Source: Rhodoferax sp. OV413
Lineage (GTDB): Bacteria > Pseudomonadota > Gammaproteobacteria > Burkholderiales > Burkholderiaceae_C
Length of the DNA stretch: 64,000 bases
Direction: 5' to 3'
NCBI RefSeq assembly: GCF_900104385.1
Contig: NZ_FNJA01000006.1
Span: 62,001 to 126,000 of the forward strand
The stretch's first letter is position 1. Each line of letters begins with the position of its first letter. The notes beneath the pieces are model-generated. The model ran no database searches and was not told where the DNA came from. It saw only the letters and a program-made list of their open reading frames with translations. A program made the position numbers and the translations under genes. Positions 32,586-39,735 of this stretch are shown in pieces.

Positions 32586-32720
32586 ATGAATACGCTTAAA
32601 TTTGCCGCCGCAGCCCTGTTTGCGCTGGCCTTTACCGTCACCATCAGCGCTTTTGCCGGCGAGGAAGAAAGCCCCCAGCCGCCGGTCTACGCTTCTGCGC
32701 AGTCCCTGGCATTAGGCTGA
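32586..32720 (+). CDS. Tiny secreted peptide, truncated DUF4148 relative
   Basis: This 44-codon frame starts MNTLKFAAAALFALAF, followed by ISAFAGEEE. The signal peptide strongly resembles that of the preceding DUF4148 gene (KFAASALIALAS, SAFAGND), but the DUF4148 body is missing and replaced by a short Pro-rich tail. AGGAGAGAAG just upstream is a strong ribosome site, which argues that it is translated. It could be a decayed paralogue or a functional small secreted peptide. A 21-bp-arm hairpin follows. Confidence 0.55.
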   Translation: MNTLKFAAAALFALAFTVTISAFAGEEESPQPPVYASAQSLALG

Positions 32721-32737
32721 CCTAGGTTTGCTATTAA

Positions 32738-32784
32738 AAAAAGAGCTGCCAGCGCATGATGTACATGCGCTGGCAGCTCTTTTT
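32738..32784. terminator. Long perfect hairpin, bidirectional terminator (family 1 derived)
   Basis: The arms 32738-32758 and 32764-32784 are perfect 21-base complements: AAAAA, GAGCTGCCAGCGCATG, loop ATGTA, then the reverse ending TTTTT. T-runs occur at both ends, so it can terminate transcripts from either side. It sits between the tiny peptide gene and the convergent ptsI. The AGCTGCCAGCGC core resembles the dispersed repeat. Confidence 0.85.
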
Positions 32785-32794
32785 GTTTGTAAAT

Positions 32795-34615
32795 TCAGTA
32801 GGTTGACAAGGGGCCCAGGCCCGAGTCCCACACCGGCTCCACCTCGGTGCGGGCCGACAGCGGGTCGGCCATGGCCAGCGCTGGTTCTTCGGCTTCCAGC
32901 ACATGCTGGGCCCAGGGCGTGAGCCGGCTGGTGTCGGCGCGCAGCACTTCCTGCTTGACCGCCAGGATCTGCGCCGGGTGCATGGAGAAGCTGCGCAGGC
33001 CCAGGCCTAACAGCAGCCGGGTCATGGCCACATCGCCGGCCATTTCGCCGCAGACGCTGACGCCCTTGCCTTGGGACTGGCATTCGCGGATGGTGTCGGC
33101 CAGCAGGCGCAGCACCGCCGGGTGCAGCGGGTCGTACAAATGGGCCACCGACTCGTCGGCGCGGTCGATCGCCAGCGTGTACTGGATCAGGTCGTTGGTG
33201 CCGACCGACAAAAAGTCGAAGTACTTGAGGAACAGCTTCAAGGTCAGCGCGGCGGCCGGAATCTCGATCATCGCGCCCAGCTTGACCGGGCCGTAGACCG
33301 CGCCGCGGTTGTCCAGCTCGGCGCGGGCAAAGTCCAGCAGCGACAGCGTTTGGCGGATCTCGCTGCCGTGCGCCAGCATGGGCACCAGCAGGTTCACCTG
33401 GCCGTGGGCGGCGGCGCGCAGGATGGCGCGCAGCTGGGTCAAAAACATCGCCGGGTCGGCCAGGCTCCAGCGGATGGCACGCAGGCCCAGCGCCGGGTTC
33501 AGGTGCGTGTCTTCCTTCTGGCCCTTGTCCAGCGGCTTGTCGGCGCCGATGTCCACAGTGCGGATGGTCACCGGCATACCCTGCATGCCCTCGACCGCGC
33601 GGCGGTAGGCCTGGTACTGCTCTTCTTCGTTCGGCAGGCTGCCCTTGCGGCCCATGAACAGGAATTCGCTGCGGAACAGGCCGACGCCGACCGCGCCGGC
33701 ATTCACTGCGCCGAGCGCGTCTTCGGGCATTTCGATATTCGCCAGCAGCTCGATGCGCTGGCCGTCCAGCGTGACGGCCGGCGTGTGGCGCAGCCGCATC
33801 AGGCGTTCGCGTTCCAGCTCGCCCTGGCGTTGCTTGAAGCCGTATTCGGCCAGGATGATGGCCGAGGGGTCGACGATCACCACGCCGCTGTCGCCGTCGA
33901 TGATCACCCAGTCGTCCTGCCGCACCAGCTGGCTGGCGCTGCGTGCGCCGACCACGGCCGGGATGTCCAGGCTGCGGGCCACGATGGCGGTGTGCGAGGT
34001 CTTGCCGCCGACATCGGTAACAAAGCCGGCGAACACGCTTTGCTTGAACTGCAGCATGTCGGCCGGCGACAGGTCGTGGGCGATCAGCACCAGGGGCACG
34101 GTCAGGGTTTCGTCGGGCCACAGGTGCTGGCCGGCCTTGCGTCGGATCGGCAGCGGCTGGGCCACTGGCGAGACCACGCCCTTCATGTAGCGCAGGATGC
34201 GCTCGACCACCTGCTCCAGGTCGGCCTTGCGTTCGCGCAGGTACTCGTCCTCCATCTCGTCGAACTGGCGGGCCAGGATGTCGAGCTGGGTGGTCAGCGC
34301 CCATTCGGCATTGTACAGGCGGTCGGTGATCCAGTGCTTGACGCCGGAGGTCAGGGTCTCGTCCTCCAGCAGCATGAGGTGCACGTCGAGCAGGGCGGTC
34401 AGCTCGGGCGGCGCGTCTTTCGGCATGGCGTGCTGCAGGCGCTGCAGCTCGTCCACCACCGCGTTGCGGCCCATGCGCACGCGGTCGATCTCTTCCGCGA
34501 CCTGGTGCGCTTCGATGAAGTAATGCGCCACATCCACGCGGCTGGAGCCGACCAGCACCGCGCGCCCGATGGCAATGCCCCGGGCAACCGGCAGACCGTG
34601 GATAGCAAAAGTCAT
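32795..34615 (-). CDS. ptsI: PTS enzyme I, phosphoenolpyruvate-protein phosphotransferase
   Basis: This is a 606-residue enzyme. The swivelling phospho-His domain has GGKTSHTAIVARSLDIPAV with the active His at about residue 208. The PEP-binding barrel has GLFRSEFLF, then VGTNDLIQYTLAIDR and the catalytic Cys region VSVCGEMAGD. It passes phosphate from PEP to HPr. The ATG at 34615 gives the usual opening (MTFAIHGLPVARGIAIG). It is downstream of the EIIA-Man-like and HPr genes, a regulatory PTS layout of betaproteobacteria that lacks a sugar permease. A family 2 repeat lies between ptsH and ptsI. Confidence 0.96.
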   Translation of the reverse strand: MTFAIHGLPVARGIAIGRAVLVGSSRVDVAHYFIEAHQVAEEIDRVRMGRNAVVDELQRLQHAMPKDAPPELTALLDVHLMLLEDETLTSGVKHWITDRLYNAEWALTTQLDILARQFDEMEDEYLRERKADLEQVVERILRYMKGVVSPVAQPLPIRRKAGQHLWPDETLTVPLVLIAHDLSPADMLQFKQSVFAGFVTDVGGKTSHTAIVARSLDIPAVVGARSASQLVRQDDWVIIDGDSGVVIVDPSAIILAEYGFKQRQGELERERLMRLRHTPAVTLDGQRIELLANIEMPEDALGAVNAGAVGVGLFRSEFLFMGRKGSLPNEEEQYQAYRRAVEGMQGMPVTIRTVDIGADKPLDKGQKEDTHLNPALGLRAIRWSLADPAMFLTQLRAILRAAAHGQVNLLVPMLAHGSEIRQTLSLLDFARAELDNRGAVYGPVKLGAMIEIPAAALTLKLFLKYFDFLSVGTNDLIQYTLAIDRADESVAHLYDPLHPAVLRLLADTIRECQSQGKGVSVCGEMAGDVAMTRLLLGLGLRSFSMHPAQILAVKQEVLRADTSRLTPWAQHVLEAEEPALAMADPLSARTEVEPVWDSGLGPLSTY

Positions 34616-34649
34616 GACGCCACGGCTCCCGTATCCCCAGGTGAATGCC

Positions 34650-34735
34650 GTCGAACCGGCTCTGCCGGGCGACTGGCATTGCCCCCTGCAAGGGGGTTGG
34701 CGGTTACGCGCAGCGAACAAGCCTGGGGGTGAGCC
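34650..34735 (+). repeat. Dispersed repeat, family 2, copy C (inside the pts operon)
   Basis: GTCGAACCGGCTCTGCCGGGC, then GCCCCCTGCAAGGGGG and GCCTGGGGGTGAGCC. It fills almost the whole space between the ptsI start and the ptsH stop codon, so it is transcribed as part of the pts operon. Confidence 0.85.
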
Positions 34736-34739
34736 ATAT

Positions 34740-35009
34740 TTACTGGCCTTCGCCGAACTTGTCGGCAATCAGGGCGAGCAGGGCGTCCATCGCCTGCTGC
34801 TCTTGCGGGCCGTCGGTGTCGATGACCACGGTGGCGCCCAGGCCGGCGGCCAGCATCATCACGCCCATGATGCTTTTGGCATTGACACGGCGTTCGCCGC
34901 GGGCGATCCAGATTTCGCACGGGAAACTGCCCGCCAGCTTGGTGAGTTTGGCGGAGGCGCGGGCGTGCAGGCCCAGCTTATTGCTGATGGTCGTGGTGGT
35001 TTGGATCAT
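34740..35009 (-). CDS. ptsH: Phosphocarrier protein HPr
   Basis: This is an 89-residue HPr with the phospho-acceptor His15 (LGLHARASAKL) and the serine site in NAKSIMGVMMLAAG, which is the target of HPr kinase in organisms that have it. It relays phosphate from enzyme I to EIIA. The start at 35009 lies inside the 3' end of the EIIA gene, a 32-bp overlap that implies coupled translation. The repeat copy between it and ptsI adds a 124-bp gap to an otherwise tight operon. Confidence 0.96.
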   Translation of the reverse strand: MIQTTTTISNKLGLHARASAKLTKLAGSFPCEIWIARGERRVNAKSIMGVMMLAAGLGATVVIDTDGPQEQQAMDALLALIADKFGEGQ

Positions 35010-35421
35010 GCTTCTTGCGGGCTTGGTTCTGGGGAGCGGTGATGGCGACCTGCATGATGCCCTGCGTGCCGCCGATCAGCGCACGCGACACCAGGGCCTC
35101 CAGCGACTCGTGGCGGTAGCTGACGGTGCGCAGCAGCATCGGCAGGTTCACGCCGGTAATGAGCTTGGACTTGATGCCGTCCACCAGCTTCTGCGCCACA
35201 TTGCAGGGCGTGGCGCCGAACACATCGGTCAGCACCAGAAACTGCCCGTTGCCCAGCTGGTCGATGGCGATGCGCGCCATGGCAAAGGTTTCTTCGGGCG
35301 AGGTATGGGGCTGTACATCGAGCGCCACCACGCCGTCCGCACAGTCGGGAAACACGTGCAGAGCACACTGGCGCAGGGCATGGGCCAGCGGGGCGTGGGC
35401 GATGATGAGGATGCTGTTCAT
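34978..35421 (-). CDS. PTS EIIA component, mannose family (regulatory)
   Basis: This is a 147-residue protein of the EIIA-Man fold with the phospho-His at residue 9 (ILIIAHAPLAHAL) and the loop LVLTDVFGATPCN. It ends in a His/Asn-rich tail. With HPr and enzyme I but no EIIB/C membrane component, it forms the incomplete PTS common in betaproteobacteria, where EIIA acts in regulation rather than sugar uptake. The ATG at 35421 is preferred over a start three codons upstream. It is the first gene of the operon. Confidence 0.92.
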   Translation of the reverse strand: MNSILIIAHAPLAHALRQCALHVFPDCADGVVALDVQPHTSPEETFAMARIAIDQLGNGQFLVLTDVFGATPCNVAQKLVDGIKSKLITGVNLPMLLRTVSYRHESLEALVSRALIGGTQGIMQVAITAPQNQARKKHDPNHHDHQQ

Positions 35422-35459
35422 TAAGTCCAATTATCGGCGCGGCAAGCGTCTAGCTTAGT

Positions 35460-35978
35460 TCACTCGAATTTCAGCCCGGTAAAGAAGGTCTCGGCCGCGG
35501 CCGGGTCCAGCTTGTCGGCATACACCACGGCATGGAACAGGTCGACGCCAGCCGGGTCGGCATGGGCAAACCAGACCGCCTGGGCGTTCACTGGCGAGCC
35601 GTCGGCGCGCTGGCCGGCCAGCGCCCAGCGCACGCCCGACCAGCTACCCGGCAGGGCAAAGGCCTGGGTTTGCGGATTCGCCGCATGCAGATGCGCGAGC
35701 GTGGCCGCTTGCCAGCCGGCCAGCGTGGCGCCGGCCTGCCGGGCATCGGCCAGCCGCACATGGGACACGGCAAAGGTGGCGCCCGCGGCGTCGCAGCCTT
35801 GCATGTCCAGCTGCAGATTGGCGCCGGCCATGCTGACCTCGCGGCTGGCCTTGTCGGGCTTGCAGGGCAGCAGCAGCTGCAGGCCATGGGCTTCGGAGCG
35901 CACGCTGCGCCAGTTCAGCGACGGGCTGCAGGCGGCCAGCGCGGCGAGACACATGCAGAGCAGGGCGGTCCGGCGCAT
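35460..35978 (-). CDS. Putative lipoprotein, unknown function
   Basis: This is a 172-residue protein with a lipoprotein signal peptide and lipobox LAALAACS, so it is expected to be anchored in a membrane facing the periplasm. The mature part is a compact domain (SVRSEAHGLQLLLPCKPDKASREV, shortened here; ending VYADKLDPAAAETFFTGLKFE without further motifs). I do not recognise the family. It begins two bases after the stop of the DUF4197 gene, so the two are probably co-transcribed. Confidence 0.7.
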   Translation of the reverse strand: MRRTALLCMCLAALAACSPSLNWRSVRSEAHGLQLLLPCKPDKASREVSMAGANLQLDMQGCDAAGATFAVSHVRLADARQAGATLAGWQAATLAHLHAANPQTQAFALPGSWSGVRWALAGQRADGSPVNAQAVWFAHADPAGVDLFHAVVYADKLDPAAAETFFTGLKFE

Positions 35979-35980
35979 GC

Positions 35981-36685
35981 TCAAAAGGACGCGCCGAACA
36001 CCTTTTTCAGCACCGCGCTGCCGGTACCGATCGGGTCCTGGCGGATGTTCTTCTCTTGCTCGCCGATCATCAGGTACAGGCCGTCCAGGGTTTTGTGGGT
36101 GATGTAGTCCTGGATAGAAGCGTCTTCCTTCTTGATCAGGCCCAGGCCCGCGGCCTTGCCGGCCAGCTGGTTGTACTGGGCGGCCGCGCCCACGCGCTCG
36201 GTGGCCTGGGTGACCACCGGCAGGAACTTGCCGAACAGCGGGGTGCGGGTTTTCTCGGCGAAGAAGTTGGTCATGGCGTTTTCGCCGCCGCTGAGGATGT
36301 TCTTCGCGTCGTTGAAGTTCATGCTCTTCACCGCGCCCACCAGCGCATCCTTGGCCAGCGGCACGGCGGCTTCGGCGGCACGGTTCATGCTGGTCACCAG
36401 CTCGTCGACGCGCTTGCCCTGGCCGAGTTTTTTCAGCCATTTGGCCGCGTCTTCCAGGTAGCCGGGCAAGGGGATGCGAACTTTTTCGTTGCCCAGGAAT
36501 CCATCTGTCTTCCCGAGCAGGCCGACGGCGGCCAGCGCGGATTTCTCCAGCGCGGTCTTCAGGCCCTGGTTAGCTTCCTTGTCGCTCAGGTCGGCCAGCG
36601 ACAGGGCATGCACCTGCTGCGCGGTAGACCACAACAGCAGGCCGAGTGCAGAAACCGAGGCGGAATTAAAATGACGGCGATACAT
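35981..36685 (-). CDS. DUF4197 domain protein, exported
   Basis: This is a 234-residue protein with a signal peptide (SALGLLLWSTAQQVHA) and a helical mature domain: LSDKEANQGLKTALEKSA, VRIPLPGYLEDAAKWL, then TPLFGKFLPVVTQATERVG. This matches DUF4197, a family of periplasmic or outer-membrane-linked proteins of unknown role. AAAGG precedes the ATG at 36685. The start lies only 14 bp from the start of the divergent TlpA-like gene, so each promoter must extend into the other's coding region. A lipoprotein gene follows immediately. Confidence 0.85.
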   Translation of the reverse strand: MYRRHFNSASVSALGLLLWSTAQQVHALSLADLSDKEANQGLKTALEKSALAAVGLLGKTDGFLGNEKVRIPLPGYLEDAAKWLKKLGQGKRVDELVTSMNRAAEAAVPLAKDALVGAVKSMNFNDAKNILSGGENAMTNFFAEKTRTPLFGKFLPVVTQATERVGAAAQYNQLAGKAAGLGLIKKEDASIQDYITHKTLDGLYLMIGEQEKNIRQDPIGTGSAVLKKVFGASF

Positions 36686-36699
36686 GGGCAACCTTTGAA

Positions 36700-37203
36700 A
36701 TGAAAAAAACATTTATTGCAGCCAGCGCAGCAGTTCTGCTAGCCGTGGGTTCGGGTGCCTATTATCTGGTGGCCCATAGCAACAATGCCGCCCCCATGGC
36801 CACTTATGTGCTGCTCGACGGCAGCCAGAAGAGCACGGCCGATTTCAAGGGCCGGGTCACCCTGGTGAACTTCTGGGCCACCAGCTGCACCACCTGCGTG
36901 GCCGAGATGCCCAAGATCATCGCCACCTACGACAAATACCATGCCCAGGGCTTCGACACGCTGGCCGTGGCCATGGCCTATGATCCGCCGAGCTATGTGG
37001 TGAACTACGCGCAGACCCGCAAGCTGCCGTTCCAGGTGGCCATCGACAACACCGGAGCCGCCGCCACGGCCTGGGGCCCGGTGCAGCTGACGCCGACCAC
37101 CTTTCTGGTCAACAAGCGTGGCGAAATCGTCAAGCGCTTCATCGGCGAGCCCGACTTTGCCGAACTGCACCGCATGATCGAAAAGCTGCTGGCCGAGGCC
37201 TGA
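36700..37203 (+). CDS. TlpA-family thioredoxin-like protein, membrane-anchored
   Basis: This is a 167-residue protein with one N-terminal membrane or signal segment and a thioredoxin-fold domain facing the periplasm. The active-site motif is Cys63-Thr-Thr-Cys66 in WATSCTTCVAEM, and the cis-Pro is in LTPTTFLV. TlpA/ResA-like proteins reduce disulfides, often in cytochrome c or copper-site maturation. A cytochrome c' gene lies just downstream on the other strand. The ATG has no good ribosome site. A stable hairpin 10 bp past the stop (37213-37240) should end the transcript. Confidence 0.85.
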   Translation: MKKTFIAASAAVLLAVGSGAYYLVAHSNNAAPMATYVLLDGSQKSTADFKGRVTLVNFWATSCTTCVAEMPKIIATYDKYHAQGFDTLAVAMAYDPPSYVVNYAQTRKLPFQVAIDNTGAAATAWGPVQLTPTTFLVNKRGEIVKRFIGEPDFAELHRMIEKLLAEA

Positions 37204-37212
37204 ACGCACACA

Positions 37213-37240
37213 AGGCCTATTTCCAGTAAGAAATAGGCCT
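37213..37240 (+). terminator. Hairpin after the TlpA-like gene
   Basis: AGGCCTATTTC and GAAATAGGCCT pair perfectly over a six-base loop. The right arm merges with the start of a minus-oriented family 1 repeat. There is no T-run right after, so termination efficiency is uncertain. Confidence 0.5.
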
Positions 37241-37279
37241 CTGGCGCAGATGTTGCCCGCGCAGGCAGCTATCCATTCA
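37231..37279 (-). repeat. Dispersed hairpin repeat, family 1, copy 7 (minus orientation)
   Basis: ATAGGCCTCTGGCGCAG, then CCGCGCAGGCAGCTAT. This is one of only two clear copies in the opposite orientation. It lies between two convergent genes. Confidence 0.7.
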
Positions 37280-37296
37280 ATAGCAAATCAACTGTT

Positions 37297-37752
37297 CTAC
37301 CTGGCGCGGAACGCGTCGTGGCAGGACTTGCAGTTGCCGCCTACCGCACCGAAAGCGGTCTTCACGTTGTCCAGATTGCCAGTTTTTGTGGCGGCCAGCA
37401 GCTTGGCACTGTCGGCCTGCAGCTTGTCGCCGTGTTCCTTGAACTTGGCGGCATCGGTCCAGATTTCGGGCAAGGCCTTGGTATTGCCGCCCTTGTCGGT
37501 GCCCGGCATATAGGCGGTCCAGGGCAGCTGGGCCAGGGTGGCCACCACTTCGGCGTTTTCGGTGGCGACTTTGGCGTCGAACGGCACCCGGCCCTGCACC
37601 ATGGCGCCGATGCGGCCCGCATGCTGCGACATCACAAACATCACGCTCTGGCGGTATTTGATGGCGTCCTCGGGCTTGGCAAACTGGGCCGCTGCCGGGC
37701 CGGCCAGGGCCAGCGCGGACGCGGCCAGAACAAATGAAGCAATCCGTTTCAT
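37297..37752 (-). CDS. Cytochrome c' / c556 family protein
   Basis: This is a 151-residue periplasmic cytochrome with a Sec signal peptide (cleavage near AAAQ) and a four-helix cytochrome c' fold. The heme site is near the C-terminus: CKSCH at residues 141-145 followed by DAFR. Cytochromes c' bind NO and CO or act in electron transfer. It is divergent from a cytochrome b561 gene with 91 bp between starts, a frequent pairing in proteobacteria that suggests the two work together. Confidence 0.9.
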   Translation of the reverse strand: MKRIASFVLAASALALAGPAAAQFAKPEDAIKYRQSVMFVMSQHAGRIGAMVQGRVPFDAKVATENAEVVATLAQLPWTAYMPGTDKGGNTKALPEIWTDAAKFKEHGDKLQADSAKLLAATKTGNLDNVKTAFGAVGGNCKSCHDAFRAR

Positions 37753-37843
37753 GGTGGGCAGTCTTTCGTGGGTTAATATTTTTGGAAAACCAGCGCGGCC
37801 CACTGTAGCCTTAGCGCAGCCGTTTTGCACCAAGGATTTCACG

Positions 37844-38512
37844 ATGAAGATGCACAGAGTACGGGTTTGGGATTTGCCGACGCGGATCTTCCACTGGGTA
37901 CTGGCCTGCGCGGTCGTGGGCCTGCTGGTGACCGGCACCATTGGCGGCGCCACCATGGTTTGGCACTTCCGGCTCGGCTATACGGTGCTGAGCCTGTTGC
38001 TGTTTCGCATCGTATGGGGGCTGGTCGGCGGGCGCTGGTCGCGCTTTGCGGCCTTCATCTACGCGCCGCGCACCATCTGGCGCTACCTGCGCGGCCAGGG
38101 CCTGCCCGCGCATTCGGTGGGCCATAACCCGCTGGGCGCGGGCTCGGTGTTTGCGCTGCTGGGCTTTTTGCTGGCCCAAGTGGGCACCGGCCTGCTCAGC
38201 GACGACGAGATCGCCGCCGCTGGGCCGCTGACCCGATTCGTCTCCAACGACACGGTCAGCCTGGCCAGCTGGTACCACGCCGAGGTCGGTAAAACCGTGC
38301 TGATCGTGTTGGTGCTGCTGCATCTGGCGGCCATCGCGTTCTATGCCTGGAAAAGAAAGCAGAACTTGGTCACACCCATGCTGCTAGGCGACAAATTGCT
38401 GGCTACGCCCCAGCCGGCCTCGCGCGACGACGCGGTGACGCGCACTGTCGCGCTGCTGGTATTTGGGCTGTGCGTGGCGGCGGTGGCCTGGGTGGTCAGC
38501 CTGGGGGGCTAA
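37844..38512 (+). CDS. Cytochrome b561-type membrane protein
   Basis: This is a 222-residue di-heme-type membrane cytochrome of the Ni/Fe-hydrogenase b-type / b561 family. It opens with VRVWDLPTRIFHWVL, a conserved heme-ligand His region, has His residues in MVWHFRLGY and in SWYHAEVGKT and VLLHLAAIAFY, and about four or five helices. It would pass electrons from the quinone pool to the periplasmic cytochrome c' encoded divergently. AAGGA precedes the ATG at 37844. A GNAT gene follows six bases downstream. Confidence 0.87.
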   Translation: MKMHRVRVWDLPTRIFHWVLACAVVGLLVTGTIGGATMVWHFRLGYTVLSLLLFRIVWGLVGGRWSRFAAFIYAPRTIWRYLRGQGLPAHSVGHNPLGAGSVFALLGFLLAQVGTGLLSDDEIAAAGPLTRFVSNDTVSLASWYHAEVGKTVLIVLVLLHLAAIAFYAWKRKQNLVTPMLLGDKLLATPQPASRDDAVTRTVALLVFGLCVAAVAWVVSLGG

Positions 38513-38518
38513 ACTGGC

Positions 38519-39034
38519 ATGGTGTCTTCCGCCTCCAAGCCCGTTGTGAATGCTCCCGTGATCGAACTCGTTTCGCCGACCCAGGCGGAGGAGTTGGACG
38601 CGACCCGCGCCATCTTCCAAGAATATGCGCGCCAGCTGGGGGTCGACCTGTGCTTCCAGTCGTTCGACGAAGAGCTGGCCAGCTTACCCGGCGAGTACGC
38701 GGCGCCGCGCGGCGCGCTGCTGCTGGCCCTGGTCGATGGCGAGCTGGCCGGCTGCTGCGCGCTGCGCCCGCTGGACAGCGCGGACTACGCGAATGCCAGC
38801 GAGATGAAGCGCCTGTTCGTGCGCAAGGCCTTCCGCGGCTTTGGCCTGGGCCGCCAGCTGGCCGAGGCCGCGCTGGACGCCGCCCGTGCTGCTGGCTATA
38901 GCTGCGTGCTGCTCGATACGCTGGACGACATGGAGGCCGCCCGCACCCTCTACGAAGAGCTGGGCTTTGCCGAGGTGCCGCCCTACTACCACAACCCGAT
39001 TCCCGGCGCGCACTACCTGAAGGCAGATATTTAG
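38519..39034 (+). CDS. GNAT-family N-acetyltransferase
   Basis: This is a 171-residue protein with the acetyl-CoA binding segment MKRLFVRKAFRGFGLGRQL (motif R-x-x-G-x-G) and a C-terminal strand with YEELGFAEVPPYY. GNAT enzymes transfer an acetyl group to amines of small molecules or proteins; the substrate is not predictable. It starts six bases after the cytochrome b561 stop codon, so it may be in the same transcript, but a functional link is not evident. Confidence 0.85.
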   Translation: MVSSASKPVVNAPVIELVSPTQAEELDATRAIFQEYARQLGVDLCFQSFDEELASLPGEYAAPRGALLLALVDGELAGCCALRPLDSADYANASEMKRLFVRKAFRGFGLGRQLAEAALDAARAAGYSCVLLDTLDDMEAARTLYEELGFAEVPPYYHNPIPGAHYLKADI

Positions 39035-39135
39035 CGTTGGCGCGCTGCGCTGCAGAGCGGTCGTATTAATATGTGGACGCCGAGCCTGGCCCGGTAGCCG
39101 CCCCTTTTTACCCTGCCTCCGATTGCCCTAACTCC

Positions 39136-39735
39136 ATGCGTCTGCCTATCCTGTTGACCGCCCTGCTGTGTGTGGCAGCCCCCGCCGGGGCGGCGACCAT
39201 GCAGGTCCAGGTGCAGGACGGTGGTGGCCAGCCGCTGGCCGGTGCTGTGGTGTTTCTGGAGTCGCGCGAGGCCCAGGCCGCGGCCAAGCCCCTGCAGGGC
39301 GTGGAGGTGGCGCAGGCCAACAAGCAGTTCGACCCGCAGGTGCGGGTGGTCACCGTCGGCAGTTCGGTGCAGTTCCCGAACCGCGACGCGGTGCGCCACC
39401 ACGTGTATTCCTTTTCGCCCACCAAGACCTTCGAGCTCAAGTTGTACGCGGGCACCACCGCCAACCCGGTGGTGTTCGACAAGCCCGGCATCGCCGTGCT
39501 GGGCTGCAACATCCACGACAAGATGGTGGCCTGGATCGTGGTCGTCGACACCCCGTACTTCGGCCGCAGCGGCGCCGATGGCAAGCTCAGCCTGGACAAC
39601 GTGCCGCCCGGCAACTACCGGCTGCGCGTCTGGCATGCCAACATGGCGGTAGGCGCGCCGGCGCTGGACCAGCCGCTGGCGCTGGCAGCGGCCGGCGGTG
39701 CGGCCACTGTGCGGGTGGCCGGACTGGCTCCATGA
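39136..39735 (+). CDS. Cupredoxin-like exported protein (methylamine utilisation type)
   Basis: This is a 199-residue periplasmic protein with a signal peptide ending at AGAA. It has a plastocyanin-like domain: SSVQFPNRDAVRHHVYSF and VLGCNIHDKMVAW. His88 or His89, Cys124, His127 and Met130 have the order of a type-1 copper site. The C-terminal part (DGKLSLDNVPPGNYRLRVWH) is a carboxypeptidase-regulatory-like beta domain. Annotated relatives are called methylamine utilisation proteins, but no mau genes are nearby. Its stop overlaps the start of the GGDEF/EAL gene (ATGA), so the two are translationally coupled. Confidence 0.8.
   Translation: MRLPILLTALLCVAAPAGAATMQVQVQDGGGQPLAGAVVFLESREAQAAAKPLQGVEVAQANKQFDPQVRVVTVGSSVQFPNRDAVRHHVYSFSPTKTFELKLYAGTTANPVVFDKPGIAVLGCNIHDKMVAWIVVVDTPYFGRSGADGKLSLDNVPPGNYRLRVWHANMAVGAPALDQPLALAAAGGAATVRVAGLAP

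Noticed and set aside
23395-34735. Family 2 repeats as a CRISPR-like array
   Set aside because: Only three copies, kilobases apart, with no regular spacers and no cas genes.
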